A DNA stretch of 64,000 nt, taken from positions 309,501 through 373,500 of the forward strand of contig WBZZ01001088.1 of NCBI GenBank assembly GCA_019918135.1. The letters run 5' to 3'. This document shows, piece after piece, positions 1-9,045 of this stretch. Both the position numbers and the translations under genes were made by a program. Below the pieces are notes generated by a model. The model ran no database searches. It saw only the letters and a program-made list of their open reading frames with translations, and was not told where the DNA came from. The DNA is from Paulinella micropora. Lineage: Eukaryota > Cercozoa > Imbricatea > Euglyphida > Paulinellidae. Within the stretch, counting starts at the first letter, position 1. The number at the start of each line of letters is the position of its first letter.

Positions 1-480
1 GAACGGTGCCTCTACTATCAGCAGCCGGTATGGGTGGTCATGTCCGCGCTGCCGCTGTATTTGGGAAATCGGCACCCCGGCCGCCATGCAGCGCAGTCTT
101 TCCCAGGCGGGCCGCTGCAAAGCCTTGCCGGAGACGTAGCGACGCCCCTCGGTGCCATCCGGGGCCAAACACACATAGACTACCCCGCCCTGCTCGCCGA
201 GCGGCGCCAACGACACTAATTCACGGTTAAGAGGGTCGCCCTTTTTCTTCCTGATCAAGGACATGTACGCGGTCAGGCGGCGGTGCTGAGTCACAAACAG
301 AGAGCCCTCCCGGCAGAGCTGGCCATGCCCGTTTTTCCAGTGGGCCTTCTGGCACTTTGGGCTGCAGTAAGTAGCGTAGAGACAACGAGCACATTTGCGC
401 AAGTGAACTTCGGCCGGCGGTGGCTGTTCATGGAGCGGACAGCCCTCGTGATAACAACTGTCCACTAGGTTGCGGGCCAT
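1..480 (-). CDS. MYND-type zinc-finger protein, cut by the window edge
   Basis: The reading frame starts at the ATG whose complement is at 478-480 and stays open for 160 codons to base 1, so the C-terminus lies outside the window. The N-terminus shows a MYND zinc finger: C30-x2-C33, then Y-C39-x3-C43, H47, H52 and C56, with C9 and C14 as the likely first zinc pair. MYND fingers bind proline-rich peptides and occur in eukaryotic regulators, often SET-domain methyltransferases; no SET motif is visible in this part. After the finger the chain is basic (IRKKK) and then unremarkable. The finger is seen directly; a role in protein-protein contacts is known for the family; the rest of the protein is unidentified. 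Confidence 0.75.
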   Translation of the reverse strand, partial: MARNLVDSCYHEGCPLHEQPPPAEVHLRKCARCLYATYCSPKCQKAHWKNGHGQLCREGSLFVTQHRRLTAYMSLIRKKKGDPLNRELVSLAPLGEQGGVVYVCLAPDGTEGRRYVSGKALQRPAWERLRCMAAGVPISQIQRQRGHDHPYRLLIVEAPF

Positions 481-973
481 CGGGGGATGACCACGGACAG
501 AAAAAAAAAAGGTTTCTGACGACAATTTCTTGCCAAACTTTCAGGACTCCCCAAAGTAATTTCCCTCTTAGGAAAAAAAAGGCGTAATACACAGGCCCCC
601 TCCCAGGAAAGAAAGGGACAAGTCTGGCACAATTTTCTTTTCTTTGCTGTTTTGTGTTAGCCACGAAAAGAATTTGAGTACAAAAGAGAGGGAGGGGGGG
701 GGGCCTTGCCTCTTTTTTTTCTGTTGCGAGTGTGCCAGGTAACGACCCACGAGCAAGCTCGGCCACTTTTGAACCTTGCCACTTCTTCTTTTTTTCTGTC
801 CGTGATCATCCTGTTTTTTTTTTTCTGCTAAGCACCTTCTCTCTGCCCTGCTTTTTTTTTGTATGTACTTTTTGGTTGACTGGTAGGTGTGTGCGCTCAG
901 AGGTCTTTTTTTTATTCTTAGTCGGCAAATCTCCGAACAGCTTCGTGCACTAACCTGGCCAAAATCACCCTCC
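481..973. other. AT-tract spacer
   Basis: Spacer with many 7-10 base A and T homopolymers and a G run near 692. Several short open frames cross it but all are low-complexity; I see no gene. Confidence 0.6.
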
Positions 974-1059
974 ATGAGCACTACCACCAAACGCCAAGCC
1001 GTTCCCTCCCCGGCCCCGCCGCCCCGCAGAAAAAGGCACGCCTGCAATGTCCACCGACA

Positions 1060-1392
1060 GTGCCTGTCTTAGCGGAAGAAGACCTGGTCCTGATTAAGCG
1101 AGGGTCTGCGGCGGTTAACCGCGCCTTTTGTGCCCAACGCCGCAGGTACCGGAACTGTTGGGGAAACTCCGCCTCGACCGAAGCTAGGGTCGCGGCCTTG
1201 GGCCAACGAGTTCGAGAGGTTAGTGCGCAGGCCACCGCGGCGGCGCCCTTGTTGCGCGAGCTCTTCGGCGCCGTGGCGGGCGCGTACGTGCTGTTGCCCC
1301 CGCTGCTGCAAGTCAACGACGACGCGGTTGCGAATGGAGAAAGCTACGCCCTGCATGGGTGCAACGGCGAAGACTGCGGAGAACTGTTGTGA
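1060..1392 (+). CDS. Small hypothetical protein, 5' end unresolved
   Basis: A GC-rich open frame of about 110 residues with amphipathic, Ala/Leu/Arg-rich helices (for example TEARVAALGQRVREV) and the end GEDCGELL. I do not recognise it. The frame has no nearby ATG; an ATG at 974 opens a different short Pro/Arg-rich frame (MSTTTKRQAVPS), so the true start and extent are unclear. It lies between the divergent MYND gene and the tandem repeat at 1516. Composition matches neighbouring coding DNA, which is the main support. Confidence 0.4.
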   Translation: MPVLAEEDLVLIKRGSAAVNRAFCAQRRRYRNCWGNSASTEARVAALGQRVREVSAQATAAAPLLRELFGAVAGAYVLLPPLLQVNDDAVANGESYALHGCNGEDCGELL

Positions 1393-1515
1393 GAGGCAGA
1401 CTCTGACCAGTGCGCGTGTGGTGCGGTCTGGGACGACTTCGGTCAACAGCTGAATAAGACCCCGGCGCGAGACCCAGGCACGCCATTCTCGTGCCACACT
1501 GCTTGCAATGAGGCA

Positions 1516-1703
1516 GCAGAGAGCCCAAAACAAAACAACAGAAACCACTAGCACACACGCGAAAAAAAATGTATTCAGCAGAGAGCCCAAAAACAAAACA
1601 ACAGAAACCACTAGCACACACGCGAAAAAAAATGTATTCAGCAGAGAGCCCAAAACAAAACAACAGAAACCACTAGCACACACGCGAAAAAAAAATGTAT
1701 TCA
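1516..1703. repeat. Tandem repeat, 3 copies of about 62 bp
   Basis: Three near-identical units begin at 1516, 1578 and 1641. Each reads GCAGAGAGCCC, then a CAAAACAAC stretch, CACTAGCACACACGCG, an A8-9 run and TGTATTCA. Copy-to-copy differences are mostly homopolymer length. The units show no conserved reading frame of their own. The array fills the spacer between the small gene ending at 1392 and the gene starting at 2125; the remainder (1704-2124) is AT-rich spacer without a gene. Confidence 0.9.
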
Positions 1704-2124
1704 ACTTGGCTCCTTTCTTTTTTTTCCTCGTAATCACTGGGCTAGCTTGCACATACGTCTGTTTAATAAATCTAAGTGCGACGTTGCCAGAAAAAGTACG
1801 GGCAGTATAACAGTGTGTGCAGGCACGCCGTAAATTACAGTTTGCCCTTCTAAACCGCCACGCCCGTTCGCGACGATCTGTGTTCCCCGCCCGTACTTTT
1901 TTTTTGCGAGAGCCTTCAGAGGAAAGAAGGGTGGCCATGGCCTTGCAATTATCTTTTTGTAGACCTAAATTCGTTTGAACAGGAAAGAGAAAGAGAGCAA
2001 AGACAAGAAAGGTTGGTCCAAACCCAATAACCAGCGCCGGGGTCAGGTTTCTTTTTTTCTTACGGTGCACAGCGGCCACAATTTCTGTGCGCAAAGGCCT
2101 CGACCTGCAAGTTTTTTGTTAGGC

Positions 2125-3819
2125 ATGCGCCGGGTACAGACAGAGAAACGTAGCAGTCGTTGCCAGCACTCGCTACTCTACCGGGCGGCCCGCCAGGAGA
2201 TCTGGTTGCCCGGGCTGCTCGAACTTTGTGTGCGCCTGGCACCAGACAAAAATACAGACGCGCGGGTGTTGGTGCGGGCCGGGCTGCACTTCTTTGAGCA
2301 ACACCCCCCGCCTCTTTTGCCCCCCCGTCCGCTGTTCACGCGTCTCCTCCGGCTGGTAGCCAACCGTCCCTGGCACGATGACCTAGATACCCTCCGCCGC
2401 GTCGTGGTGCTGCTGGAGGGCGGACACTTGCAGTGGGTAGACCTCGGCGCCAGGGCCAGGCTGCTCACGCACGACCTCCCGAACGCCGACGCGAAGGCGC
2501 TGTTCGACCGCGACCCCGTGTGCTTTCTGACCTTAGCACACGACAATCGCGACCTCGCGCGGCGCTGTCGGCTCGCCAGCGCCGGTACGCGCCGACAAAC
2601 GATCCACGACGTGCTGAACTATTTCGAGCGGGCCTTGCGCTGGGCGCTCGAGTGGCCCGACGCCGGCGAGCCGCTGGTGCCCTGCCGGCGCTGGCCCGTG
2701 CTAGGCGCCGACGTTGCTATTGCCGGGGGGCGCTACGTCGCGACCGGACGCTGGTCGGTAGCCAGGCTGCACTGGCTTGCGCTGGAAATCTCGGCGCCCG
2801 TGGGCACGATCAACAATGGCGGCATAGGCCCGCTGTCGTCTGCCGCCGCGTTCGCCTGGAGCTACGCGGTGGCCCGCACGCACTATGCGTTTGCCGGTTG
2901 CGACGTGGACGCCAATGCCCCGCTAATCGTGCACTACGTACCGGTCCGGTGGCCGCGCGTGTTGGGCTGGGACGACGCCATCGTCGTGACAGATACCGAC
3001 GCCTGGGTGTTGCGGTGGTGGCTGCGCGCCATCGGTGACGTAGGGCGGTTCGACTGGCAGCGGAACGTCGGCTTCCGGAACGGCCGTGTGTTCTTCGGGC
3101 TCGGGTTGTTGGCGTCGTGGAACCCGCGTTGTGGCACCGGCATCAACAGTAGCGGCGACGTTGTGCTACAACAGCTGCACGGGTTCCGTTACGGGCGCGG
3201 TCGGCCGTTTGGGCGTCTGTGCCCGCGCAGGATCCGTTGGGACCTCGACGAGGCGACGAGCACCCTGACACGGGAGGATCTGCGGCGGTATAGCACGTTC
3301 CTCGTCAGCCGGCGCTCGGTCGATACACATTGCCACTGCGTGGTCTGGTTCGCAGACCGGCGGGGCGGTTGGCACTACTACAACCCCGACAGGCCCGCCA
3401 CGCCGTTGGAGCGCGACTGTCTGGCCGAGACATTGAACGACCTTCTGGGCCTTAGACCGCAGGTCCACACAATACATTGCGGCACGCCGGACCAGGACGG
3501 CAGCGAGCGCAGCTGTTTCTTGCTGTCGCTGGCGCGGGCACTGCTGGTCGCGTACAGCGAAGACCCCGGGGACCTGTCGTACGACAGGCAGATTGGACAT
3601 CCTTGGCTGCTGTTGGTGTTCTTGTTGTGGCAGGGCCTGCTGCTAAGGGACGAGGAGAGGGCCCTGTGGCTGCCCACCGCCGGCGTTCGGTCGACAGTGA
3701 GCTGGGCACAACGGCTGTTTGCGCCCCTACCGACTACCGGCGCGCCTAGTCTCGCCCGGCTGGGTGCTCGGGTGCGGGTGTGTTCGGACAAGGCCGGGAG
3801 AGAGGCGAACGTAGCGTGA
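2125..3819 (+). CDS. Protein with Ulp1/adenain-like cysteine protease C-terminus
   Basis: 564 residues from the ATG at 2125. The last third carries the order of motifs seen in C48/adenain-type cysteine proteases: His404 in CHCVVWF, then a Trp-aromatic stretch WHYYNP supplying the Asn/Asp position, Gln457 in TPDQDG, and Cys464 in ERSCFLLSLARAL. Such enzymes cleave ubiquitin-like modifiers from proteins or process virion proteins in adenoviruses and large DNA viruses. Residues 1-390 are unidentified and rich in Arg, Trp and Leu. Motif order and spacing are seen; family membership is inference by eye, and the usual Gly after the catalytic Cys is absent. It could serve in capsid maturation or in removal of ubiquitin-like tags. 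Confidence 0.5.
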   Translation: MRRVQTEKRSSRCQHSLLYRAARQEIWLPGLLELCVRLAPDKNTDARVLVRAGLHFFEQHPPPLLPPRPLFTRLLRLVANRPWHDDLDTLRRVVVLLEGGHLQWVDLGARARLLTHDLPNADAKALFDRDPVCFLTLAHDNRDLARRCRLASAGTRRQTIHDVLNYFERALRWALEWPDAGEPLVPCRRWPVLGADVAIAGGRYVATGRWSVARLHWLALEISAPVGTINNGGIGPLSSAAAFAWSYAVARTHYAFAGCDVDANAPLIVHYVPVRWPRVLGWDDAIVVTDTDAWVLRWWLRAIGDVGRFDWQRNVGFRNGRVFFGLGLLASWNPRCGTGINSSGDVVLQQLHGFRYGRGRPFGRLCPRRIRWDLDEATSTLTREDLRRYSTFLVSRRSVDTHCHCVVWFADRRGGWHYYNPDRPATPLERDCLAETLNDLLGLRPQVHTIHCGTPDQDGSERSCFLLSLARALLVAYSEDPGDLSYDRQIGHPWLLLVFLLWQGLLLRDEERALWLPTAGVRSTVSWAQRLFAPLPTTGAPSLARLGARVRVCSDKAGREANVA

Positions 3820-3982
3820 CGAGCCCGACTTTTTTTTAACTTTTTTCTGCAACCTGCTGCCGGTGAACTACCAAACAAGAAAAGTTAGTGCGCTGTTCGT
3901 TTTTTTCTTTTCTTCTTTTAAAAAGATATGTATATACCTGTTTTGTCTTTCTTGATTTAAAAAAAAAACTACTTGGGTTGTG

Positions 3983-6115
3983 TTAGCCCGCCCCGCAATA
4001 AAGCACGGCCGGCCGGATCTCGAGGGGCCACGCTGCCAGGCTGTGGTGGAAACCGCAGGCCCTGAGCAGCATAAACTCGGTGTCGGTAACCTTGCCCACA
4101 TTCCAACCACTAATGTCTACGTTGAAGTTCTGGGTATCCTTAAAAAGACCGCCCATCGACACGACGCTGCTCGTGTCCCAGCCGCTAATGTCGCCGTTAA
4201 AGCTCGCGGCACTCGAGAACGTTTGGTAGAGGTCCGTCACGGCCGTGGTGTTCCAGTACAAGGGCTGATTCAACATGCGTGTTCCTGCTAACATCCTACT
4301 CAAAGAGCCCTTCAAGGGGATGTCCCAGTCCCGCAGGTCGCCTACCAAGCTGCGCGCAGTGGAAAACATAACTTGAAAAGCATCCACGTAGCGCAGGGCC
4401 TGGGTGCCCGCAATGGGCGCAAAGTACGACAAACTGCTCAGGTCCGACCACTGATCGACGTAAAAGAGCATGTTGCGGTTACCGCTGTACGAGGTGTGGT
4501 CTGGCTCGAACGAGGACTCGGCCGTGGTCAGGCTCACGTTGCCCCACGAGTTGATAGCGACAACACTCATGTCGCTGCTGCCGATCTTCCGCAGGCCGTG
4601 CACGTCGCCCCGGATGCGAACGGTGAACACTTGGTCGTGAATGTAGGCGGCCGAATTCTTGGTGCAGCTCGCGGTGCCTGGCGATTGGGTACAGGTCTGC
4701 ACCGGCGACCCGTCCCCCCAGTCGACGTCGAAGGTGTGCGCCGGGACGCTGGTGACCACGGCCGGGTCTAAATATTTTAGTGTCGGCCTGCCGCCGTAGC
4801 CGCTGTTAACGATGAATACAAACTCGGGCTCGCACAGCGCGGCACGTGCCTGCTCGCGCACGCGCGTGCGTGTAAACGCCCACAGGCAAGCGCTCCTGCC
4901 GGGTGGCAACTGCATGGCCCAGGTGCCCAGTCCGTGCGTGTACAACTCGGCGCCCTGCAGCAGGTTGTCCCACAGCTGCAGACCCCGGACGTCCCACGCC
5001 GCCAGGTCCTGCGTAAAACCCATGGCGTGGTTGAAGGCGGCGGTCGCGTTGATGAGCGACCGGGTGTCCCATTGCCCGACGCCCGGGAAAGAGCCGTTGG
5101 TGACGGCGAACGCGAACGACAGGTCCGTGACCGCCGACGTGTTCCAGGCGGCGAGGCCGGTAGTGTCCAGCAAGAAAGACTCGGCGAACACGTACGCCGC
5201 GTCAGTCACGGCCGACGTGTCCAGCGCACTCACGTCCAGCACGGCGGCCAGCGAGTCCAGGCCGCTGAAGGAGCGGTACAGAGACTTGAGCCCGGCGTGC
5301 GCGGGCAGCGGCGCGACGCGTTCCAGCGCTACCAGGTTCTGCAAATGTCGTCCCGCCGTCGGGTGCAGCTCGATGTCTCCCCAGTCCTCGATGGCCACGA
5401 GATGTGCCCCAGCCGGCTCGGCGGGCTCGATAGTTCCACCCCCGCACGCGCAGCAGGCCTGCGCTGCGCCCAGCCCGCCCACCCAGGCGTACCAGGCCCC
5501 CGCGTACCAACTGCACAGGTTAGAGTAGGAGGAGCCAGCCGCCTCGAACTGGTACTGCGGGCATGACTGTCCGGCCTCGTCGAGCCAGATGTTCGGGTAG
5601 TAGTCGGCGCAGCGCGTGCCCGTCGCGTACAGCATGCTCCAGCCCAGCACGGAGCCCATTAGCCGGACAAAGTAGAAGCCACTGGCAGCAAAGGTGTGGC
5701 TGCAGGCCTGTCCGTTGTTGTTGCACTGTACCACGGCCGAGCCGTCTCCCCAGTCCACGCTGAAAGTCGACTGCAACAAGCGCCGCCCCGAGGCCGCGCC
5801 GCCGAGCGGCAGCCGGTAAGTGGCACCGGCGGTGGTCACGCTGAGGTTGAGCCACGCGCCGGGCGGGCGCGGGCTCAGGCTGGCGCTAGGGCTCAGGCTG
5901 GTGCTGGGACTGACGCTGACGGTAGGACTCTGGCTGGGACTATGGCTGACGGTAGGACTCCGGCTGGGGCTCCGGCTGATGCTAGGACTCTGGCTGGGGC
6001 TGGCGCTGGGCGGCGGATTGTGGGGGCAGTAAGCCACTGCACACAGCGCGCCCACACACAGACACCAAGCCAGCCAGGGTGGCGTTCGGTCACGATTCGC
6101 ACTAGACAGTATCAT
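3983..6115 (-). CDS. Secreted DUF285/BspA-like repeat protein A
   Basis: 710 residues from the ATG at 6115. The N-terminus has a signal-like hydrophobic stretch (WLAWCLCVGALCAVAYC) followed by a Ser/Pro-rich stalk with repeated SPSxSxSPS units. The body holds two VDWGDGS motifs (PKD-like β-sandwich signature) and many DUF285/BspA-like 25-residue units such as LDTSAVTDAAYVF, WNTSAVTDLSFAF and WDTSSVVSMGGLF. These leucine-rich-like repeats occur in surface proteins of mycoplasmas, anaerobic protists and algae, where they mediate adhesion. Many Cys residues suggest disulfides. It is a clear paralog of the gene at 6706, arranged head to head with it. No C-terminal membrane anchor is obvious. A role on the virion surface or as a secreted protein is inference. 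Confidence 0.75.
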   Translation of the reverse strand: MILSSANRDRTPPWLAWCLCVGALCAVAYCPHNPPPSASPSQSPSISRSPSRSPTVSHSPSQSPTVSVSPSTSLSPSASLSPRPPGAWLNLSVTTAGATYRLPLGGAASGRRLLQSTFSVDWGDGSAVVQCNNNGQACSHTFAASGFYFVRLMGSVLGWSMLYATGTRCADYYPNIWLDEAGQSCPQYQFEAAGSSYSNLCSWYAGAWYAWVGGLGAAQACCACGGGTIEPAEPAGAHLVAIEDWGDIELHPTAGRHLQNLVALERVAPLPAHAGLKSLYRSFSGLDSLAAVLDVSALDTSAVTDAAYVFAESFLLDTTGLAAWNTSAVTDLSFAFAVTNGSFPGVGQWDTRSLINATAAFNHAMGFTQDLAAWDVRGLQLWDNLLQGAELYTHGLGTWAMQLPPGRSACLWAFTRTRVREQARAALCEPEFVFIVNSGYGGRPTLKYLDPAVVTSVPAHTFDVDWGDGSPVQTCTQSPGTASCTKNSAAYIHDQVFTVRIRGDVHGLRKIGSSDMSVVAINSWGNVSLTTAESSFEPDHTSYSGNRNMLFYVDQWSDLSSLSYFAPIAGTQALRYVDAFQVMFSTARSLVGDLRDWDIPLKGSLSRMLAGTRMLNQPLYWNTTAVTDLYQTFSSAASFNGDISGWDTSSVVSMGGLFKDTQNFNVDISGWNVGKVTDTEFMLLRACGFHHSLAAWPLEIRPAVLYCGAG

Positions 6116-6705
6116 CGGTTGTCCGTGTTGTTTTTTTACTTTTTTTTTTGAGATGGAGGAGGGAGGGAGCAGAAAAAAGAGAGGAACGGCTTAGTAGCTA
6201 AGCAAAAAAAAGAAAAAAGTCGGTCGGTACGGAGAAAAAAAAAACTGACACAAATAGCGACTGTGTCTTAGTTAAGCAAGTCCTTTTTTTTTTAATATTT
6301 CTTAGTGCGTTTGATCAGAGAGCCTTTTTTTTTTTCTTTTTTTTTTGCTGTGTCTTTGTGCCCCCGGAAAAAAAAACCTGCGCTCTTTCTCTTCCCTTTC
6401 CCCTCCTGCGTATTCTACACTCCTCTCCCCCCCCCTCGCCGGTAAAAAAAAAACCAACCTCGCTTCTCCTCCCCCCCCCTGTTACTTTACCGTTTTTTGT
6501 CTCCCTCCCCTTCCTTTTTTTTGACTACCGGACACCAAAAGGCGGGGCCGTACGAGCCAAAGGTCTCGAGAGGGAGGGGGGCCCAAAGCCCCTCCGGCCG
6601 GGAGGTGCGGGCTGCTTGCTTCTCGTTTTCTTTTTTTTATCTCCCTCCCTTTCTTCCAACTAGGTGGGTGACTAGCTCAGATTTAAGGTTAGGCCAGTCT
6701 CTAGG
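6116..6705. promoter_or_regulatory. Divergent spacer between the two DUF285 genes
   Basis: About 590 bases between two head-to-head paralogs, so it should contain both promoters. It has T-runs of 7-10, a pyrimidine-rich block (6390-6520) and no open frame that looks real. No specific motif could be assigned. Confidence 0.4.
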
Positions 6706-8649
6706 ATGACGTGGCGGGCCCACGGTACTAAGCTCTGGAGGCTTTGGCTGTGCTGGGCCTCGTGCGTCGTGGCCCAGACGGGCCGGGCGTTGCTGAACGT
6801 CAGCGTCCTAACCACAGGCGCGACGTACGTGCTGCCGCTCGGTGGCGGCACTGGTTCACAGCAGGGCTTCAACGTCGACTGGGGCGACGGTTCTACCAAT
6901 GTCAAGTGCACCAACGACGGCTTGCCCTGCCGGTACACGTACGCCAACGCGGGTTTTTACGTGATCAAGATCACGGGCCGCGCGCTGGGTTGGAGCATGC
7001 TGTACGCGCCCGGCTCGCGCTGTCACAACTTGTACCCGGCCGTGTGGACCGACAAGGCGGGGCGTTCGTGCGCGGTCGTCGAGGGCGAGCTGCGCGACGG
7101 CACGCCGGACGGGGCCTGTACGCGCTTCCCCCGCAGTTTGTACGCGGGGCTGGGCGGGCTCAGCGCCACCGAAGCCTGCTGCGCGTGCGGTGGCGGAACT
7201 ATCGAGCCCGCCGAGGCCGCTGGCGCACATTTAGTGGCCGTCATGGACTGGGGCCGCATCGAGTGGCACCCGACGGCGGGACGACATTTGCAGAACCTGG
7301 TAGCGCTGCAACGCGTCGCGCCGCTGCCCGCGACGGCCGGCCTCACGTCGCTGTACCGGTCCTTCAGCGGGCTGGCCTCGCTGGCCCTGGACGTTGGGGC
7401 CCTGGACACGGCGGCCGTCACCACGCTAGCTTACGCCTTCGCGGAATCGCGCCGGCTAGTGGTGCAGGGGCTGAACCTGTGGGACGTGTCGGCCGTCACG
7501 ACCATGGCCTTCGCGTTCGCAAACGCCACGGGCTCGTTGTTCCCGTGGGTCGAGAAATGGCAGACCACGTCACTCCTGGACGCCACGGCCGCGTTCAACT
7601 ACGCTACCGCGTGGGTGGCGGACCTGGGCGGCTGGGACGTGAGCCAGCTGCAGCGCTGGGACTACCTGCTGCAGGGCGCCAGCGCGTACACGTATGGTCT
7701 GGCGGCGTGGGCTACCCGCCTGCCGCCGACGACGGACCGAGCGGGCGCTTGCCTGTGGGCCTTCGCGGGCACGCGCGTGTGGGAGGCGAACCGCACGGCG
7801 CTGTGTGGCTCCGGCTTTGTCCTGACGGTGTTCGCCGAGTACGACCCCGCCCCGCGCGCCCCCGCGTTCAGTTACCTGGACCCGGCCGTGGTCACCAGCG
7901 TGCCGGCGCACACGTTCACGGTCGACTGGGGGGACGGGTCGCCGGTGCAGACCTGCACCCAAGCCCCCGGCGTGGCCAGTTGCACCAAAGCGACGGGCGC
8001 GTACGCCGTGCGCACGCGCGCACAGATCCGAGTCCAGGGGGCAGTATACGGGCTGCGGCACCTGGGCTACGGCCTGCTGTGGCCGCAGGCGATCCACGCG
8101 TGGGGGAACGTGAGCCTGACGACGGCGGAGTCGTCGTGCCAGCCGAGCCGGGAGTGGCAGACCGCGAAACGCAACCGGCTCTTTTACTGCGGCGAAAGCT
8201 CGTCGCTCTCGTACCTGTCGTACGTCGCCCCGGTCGTGGGCACGGGCGCGCTGCGTTACGTGGACGCCTGGGCGTGGTTCCTGAGCGGCGCCGAGATCCT
8301 GACGGGGGACCTGCGCGATTGGGACGTGCCGCTGGCCGGGGCCCTAGTTTATTCGCTGGCCGGGGCTTTCAGGCTCAATCAGCCCCTGGCCTGGAACACC
8401 ACAGCCGTGACTTCGTTGTACCGCACGTTCTCCAGCGCGTTCAGTTTCAACGGGGACATCAGTGGTTGGAACGTGGGTCGCGTGACGGACTTGGTCAGCA
8501 CCTTCCTCGACGCCCGCGCCTTCAACTGTGACATTAGCGGCTGGCGCGTGCGCGCCGACGCCCGCGCGGAGTACATGCTAGACCTGGCGTGCGCCTTCAA
8601 GCAGAACCTGAGCGCCTGGCCGGTCGCGGCCGCGGTGGCGCGCTGTTGA
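6706..8649 (+). CDS. Secreted DUF285/BspA-like repeat protein B
   Basis: 647 residues from the ATG at 6706, with a likely signal peptide (LWRLWLCWASCVVAQ). It parallels the 3983-6115 product closely: the same VDWGDGS motifs near the start and middle, the same Cys-rich block ending ACCACGGGTIEPAE, then DUF285-like units (WDVSAVTTMAFAF, WNTTAVTSLYRTF, WNVGRVTDLVSTF). Unlike its paralog it lacks the Ser/Pro stalk. Conservation is strong in the Cys-rich block and weaker in the repeats, as in surface proteins under diversifying pressure. DUF285 repeats are known from adhesins; a role in host contact is inferred. Confidence 0.75.
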   Translation: MTWRAHGTKLWRLWLCWASCVVAQTGRALLNVSVLTTGATYVLPLGGGTGSQQGFNVDWGDGSTNVKCTNDGLPCRYTYANAGFYVIKITGRALGWSMLYAPGSRCHNLYPAVWTDKAGRSCAVVEGELRDGTPDGACTRFPRSLYAGLGGLSATEACCACGGGTIEPAEAAGAHLVAVMDWGRIEWHPTAGRHLQNLVALQRVAPLPATAGLTSLYRSFSGLASLALDVGALDTAAVTTLAYAFAESRRLVVQGLNLWDVSAVTTMAFAFANATGSLFPWVEKWQTTSLLDATAAFNYATAWVADLGGWDVSQLQRWDYLLQGASAYTYGLAAWATRLPPTTDRAGACLWAFAGTRVWEANRTALCGSGFVLTVFAEYDPAPRAPAFSYLDPAVVTSVPAHTFTVDWGDGSPVQTCTQAPGVASCTKATGAYAVRTRAQIRVQGAVYGLRHLGYGLLWPQAIHAWGNVSLTTAESSCQPSREWQTAKRNRLFYCGESSSLSYLSYVAPVVGTGALRYVDAWAWFLSGAEILTGDLRDWDVPLAGALVYSLAGAFRLNQPLAWNTTAVTSLYRTFSSAFSFNGDISGWNVGRVTDLVSTFLDARAFNCDISGWRVRADARAEYMLDLACAFKQNLSAWPVAAAVARC

Positions 8650-9045
8650 TTTTTTGTTACTAGATTTTTTGGGGGGGAGGGGGAGGTGTTAGCCCCAAAA
8701 ACAAGAACAAGCAATCCTAGCTGCTCTGACCAAAAACTCCTTTCCTTTTTCTCTCTCATTCTGTTCACGATTTTTTTTTGGCTGGCCGCCACAAATAGAA
8801 AAAAAAGGCGGGAGGGAGTCGAGTTTGTCACCTCTTTGTTTTTTTTTTTGTTTCTCTGCTGGTCTGTCCTCTGGCAAAAAAAAAGAGTACAGATTTTTTT
8901 TAGCCCCCCTTCCCCAGCTTTCGGGCCACCACCCTTTTTTTTTGGGGGGAGGGAGGAGCCAACAAAAAAAATAAATCTAGCTGGCAAGCTGTCTCCCTTT
9001 TTTTTGGCCTTCTTCAGACACCCTTGCACAAACACCAGACGAGCT
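8650..9045. other. AT-tract spacer
   Basis: Spacer of alternating T, G and A homopolymers with no credible gene. Confidence 0.55.

Noticed and set aside
1069-2094. Long minus-strand open frame over the 62-bp repeat
   Set aside because: It is made of repeat units and AT-rich spacer, with low-complexity Phe/Leu stretches and no coding-like composition.
6744-8531. Second long plus-strand frame over the DUF285 gene B
   Set aside because: Arg/Gly/Pro-rich shadow of a GC-rich gene in another frame; no domains.
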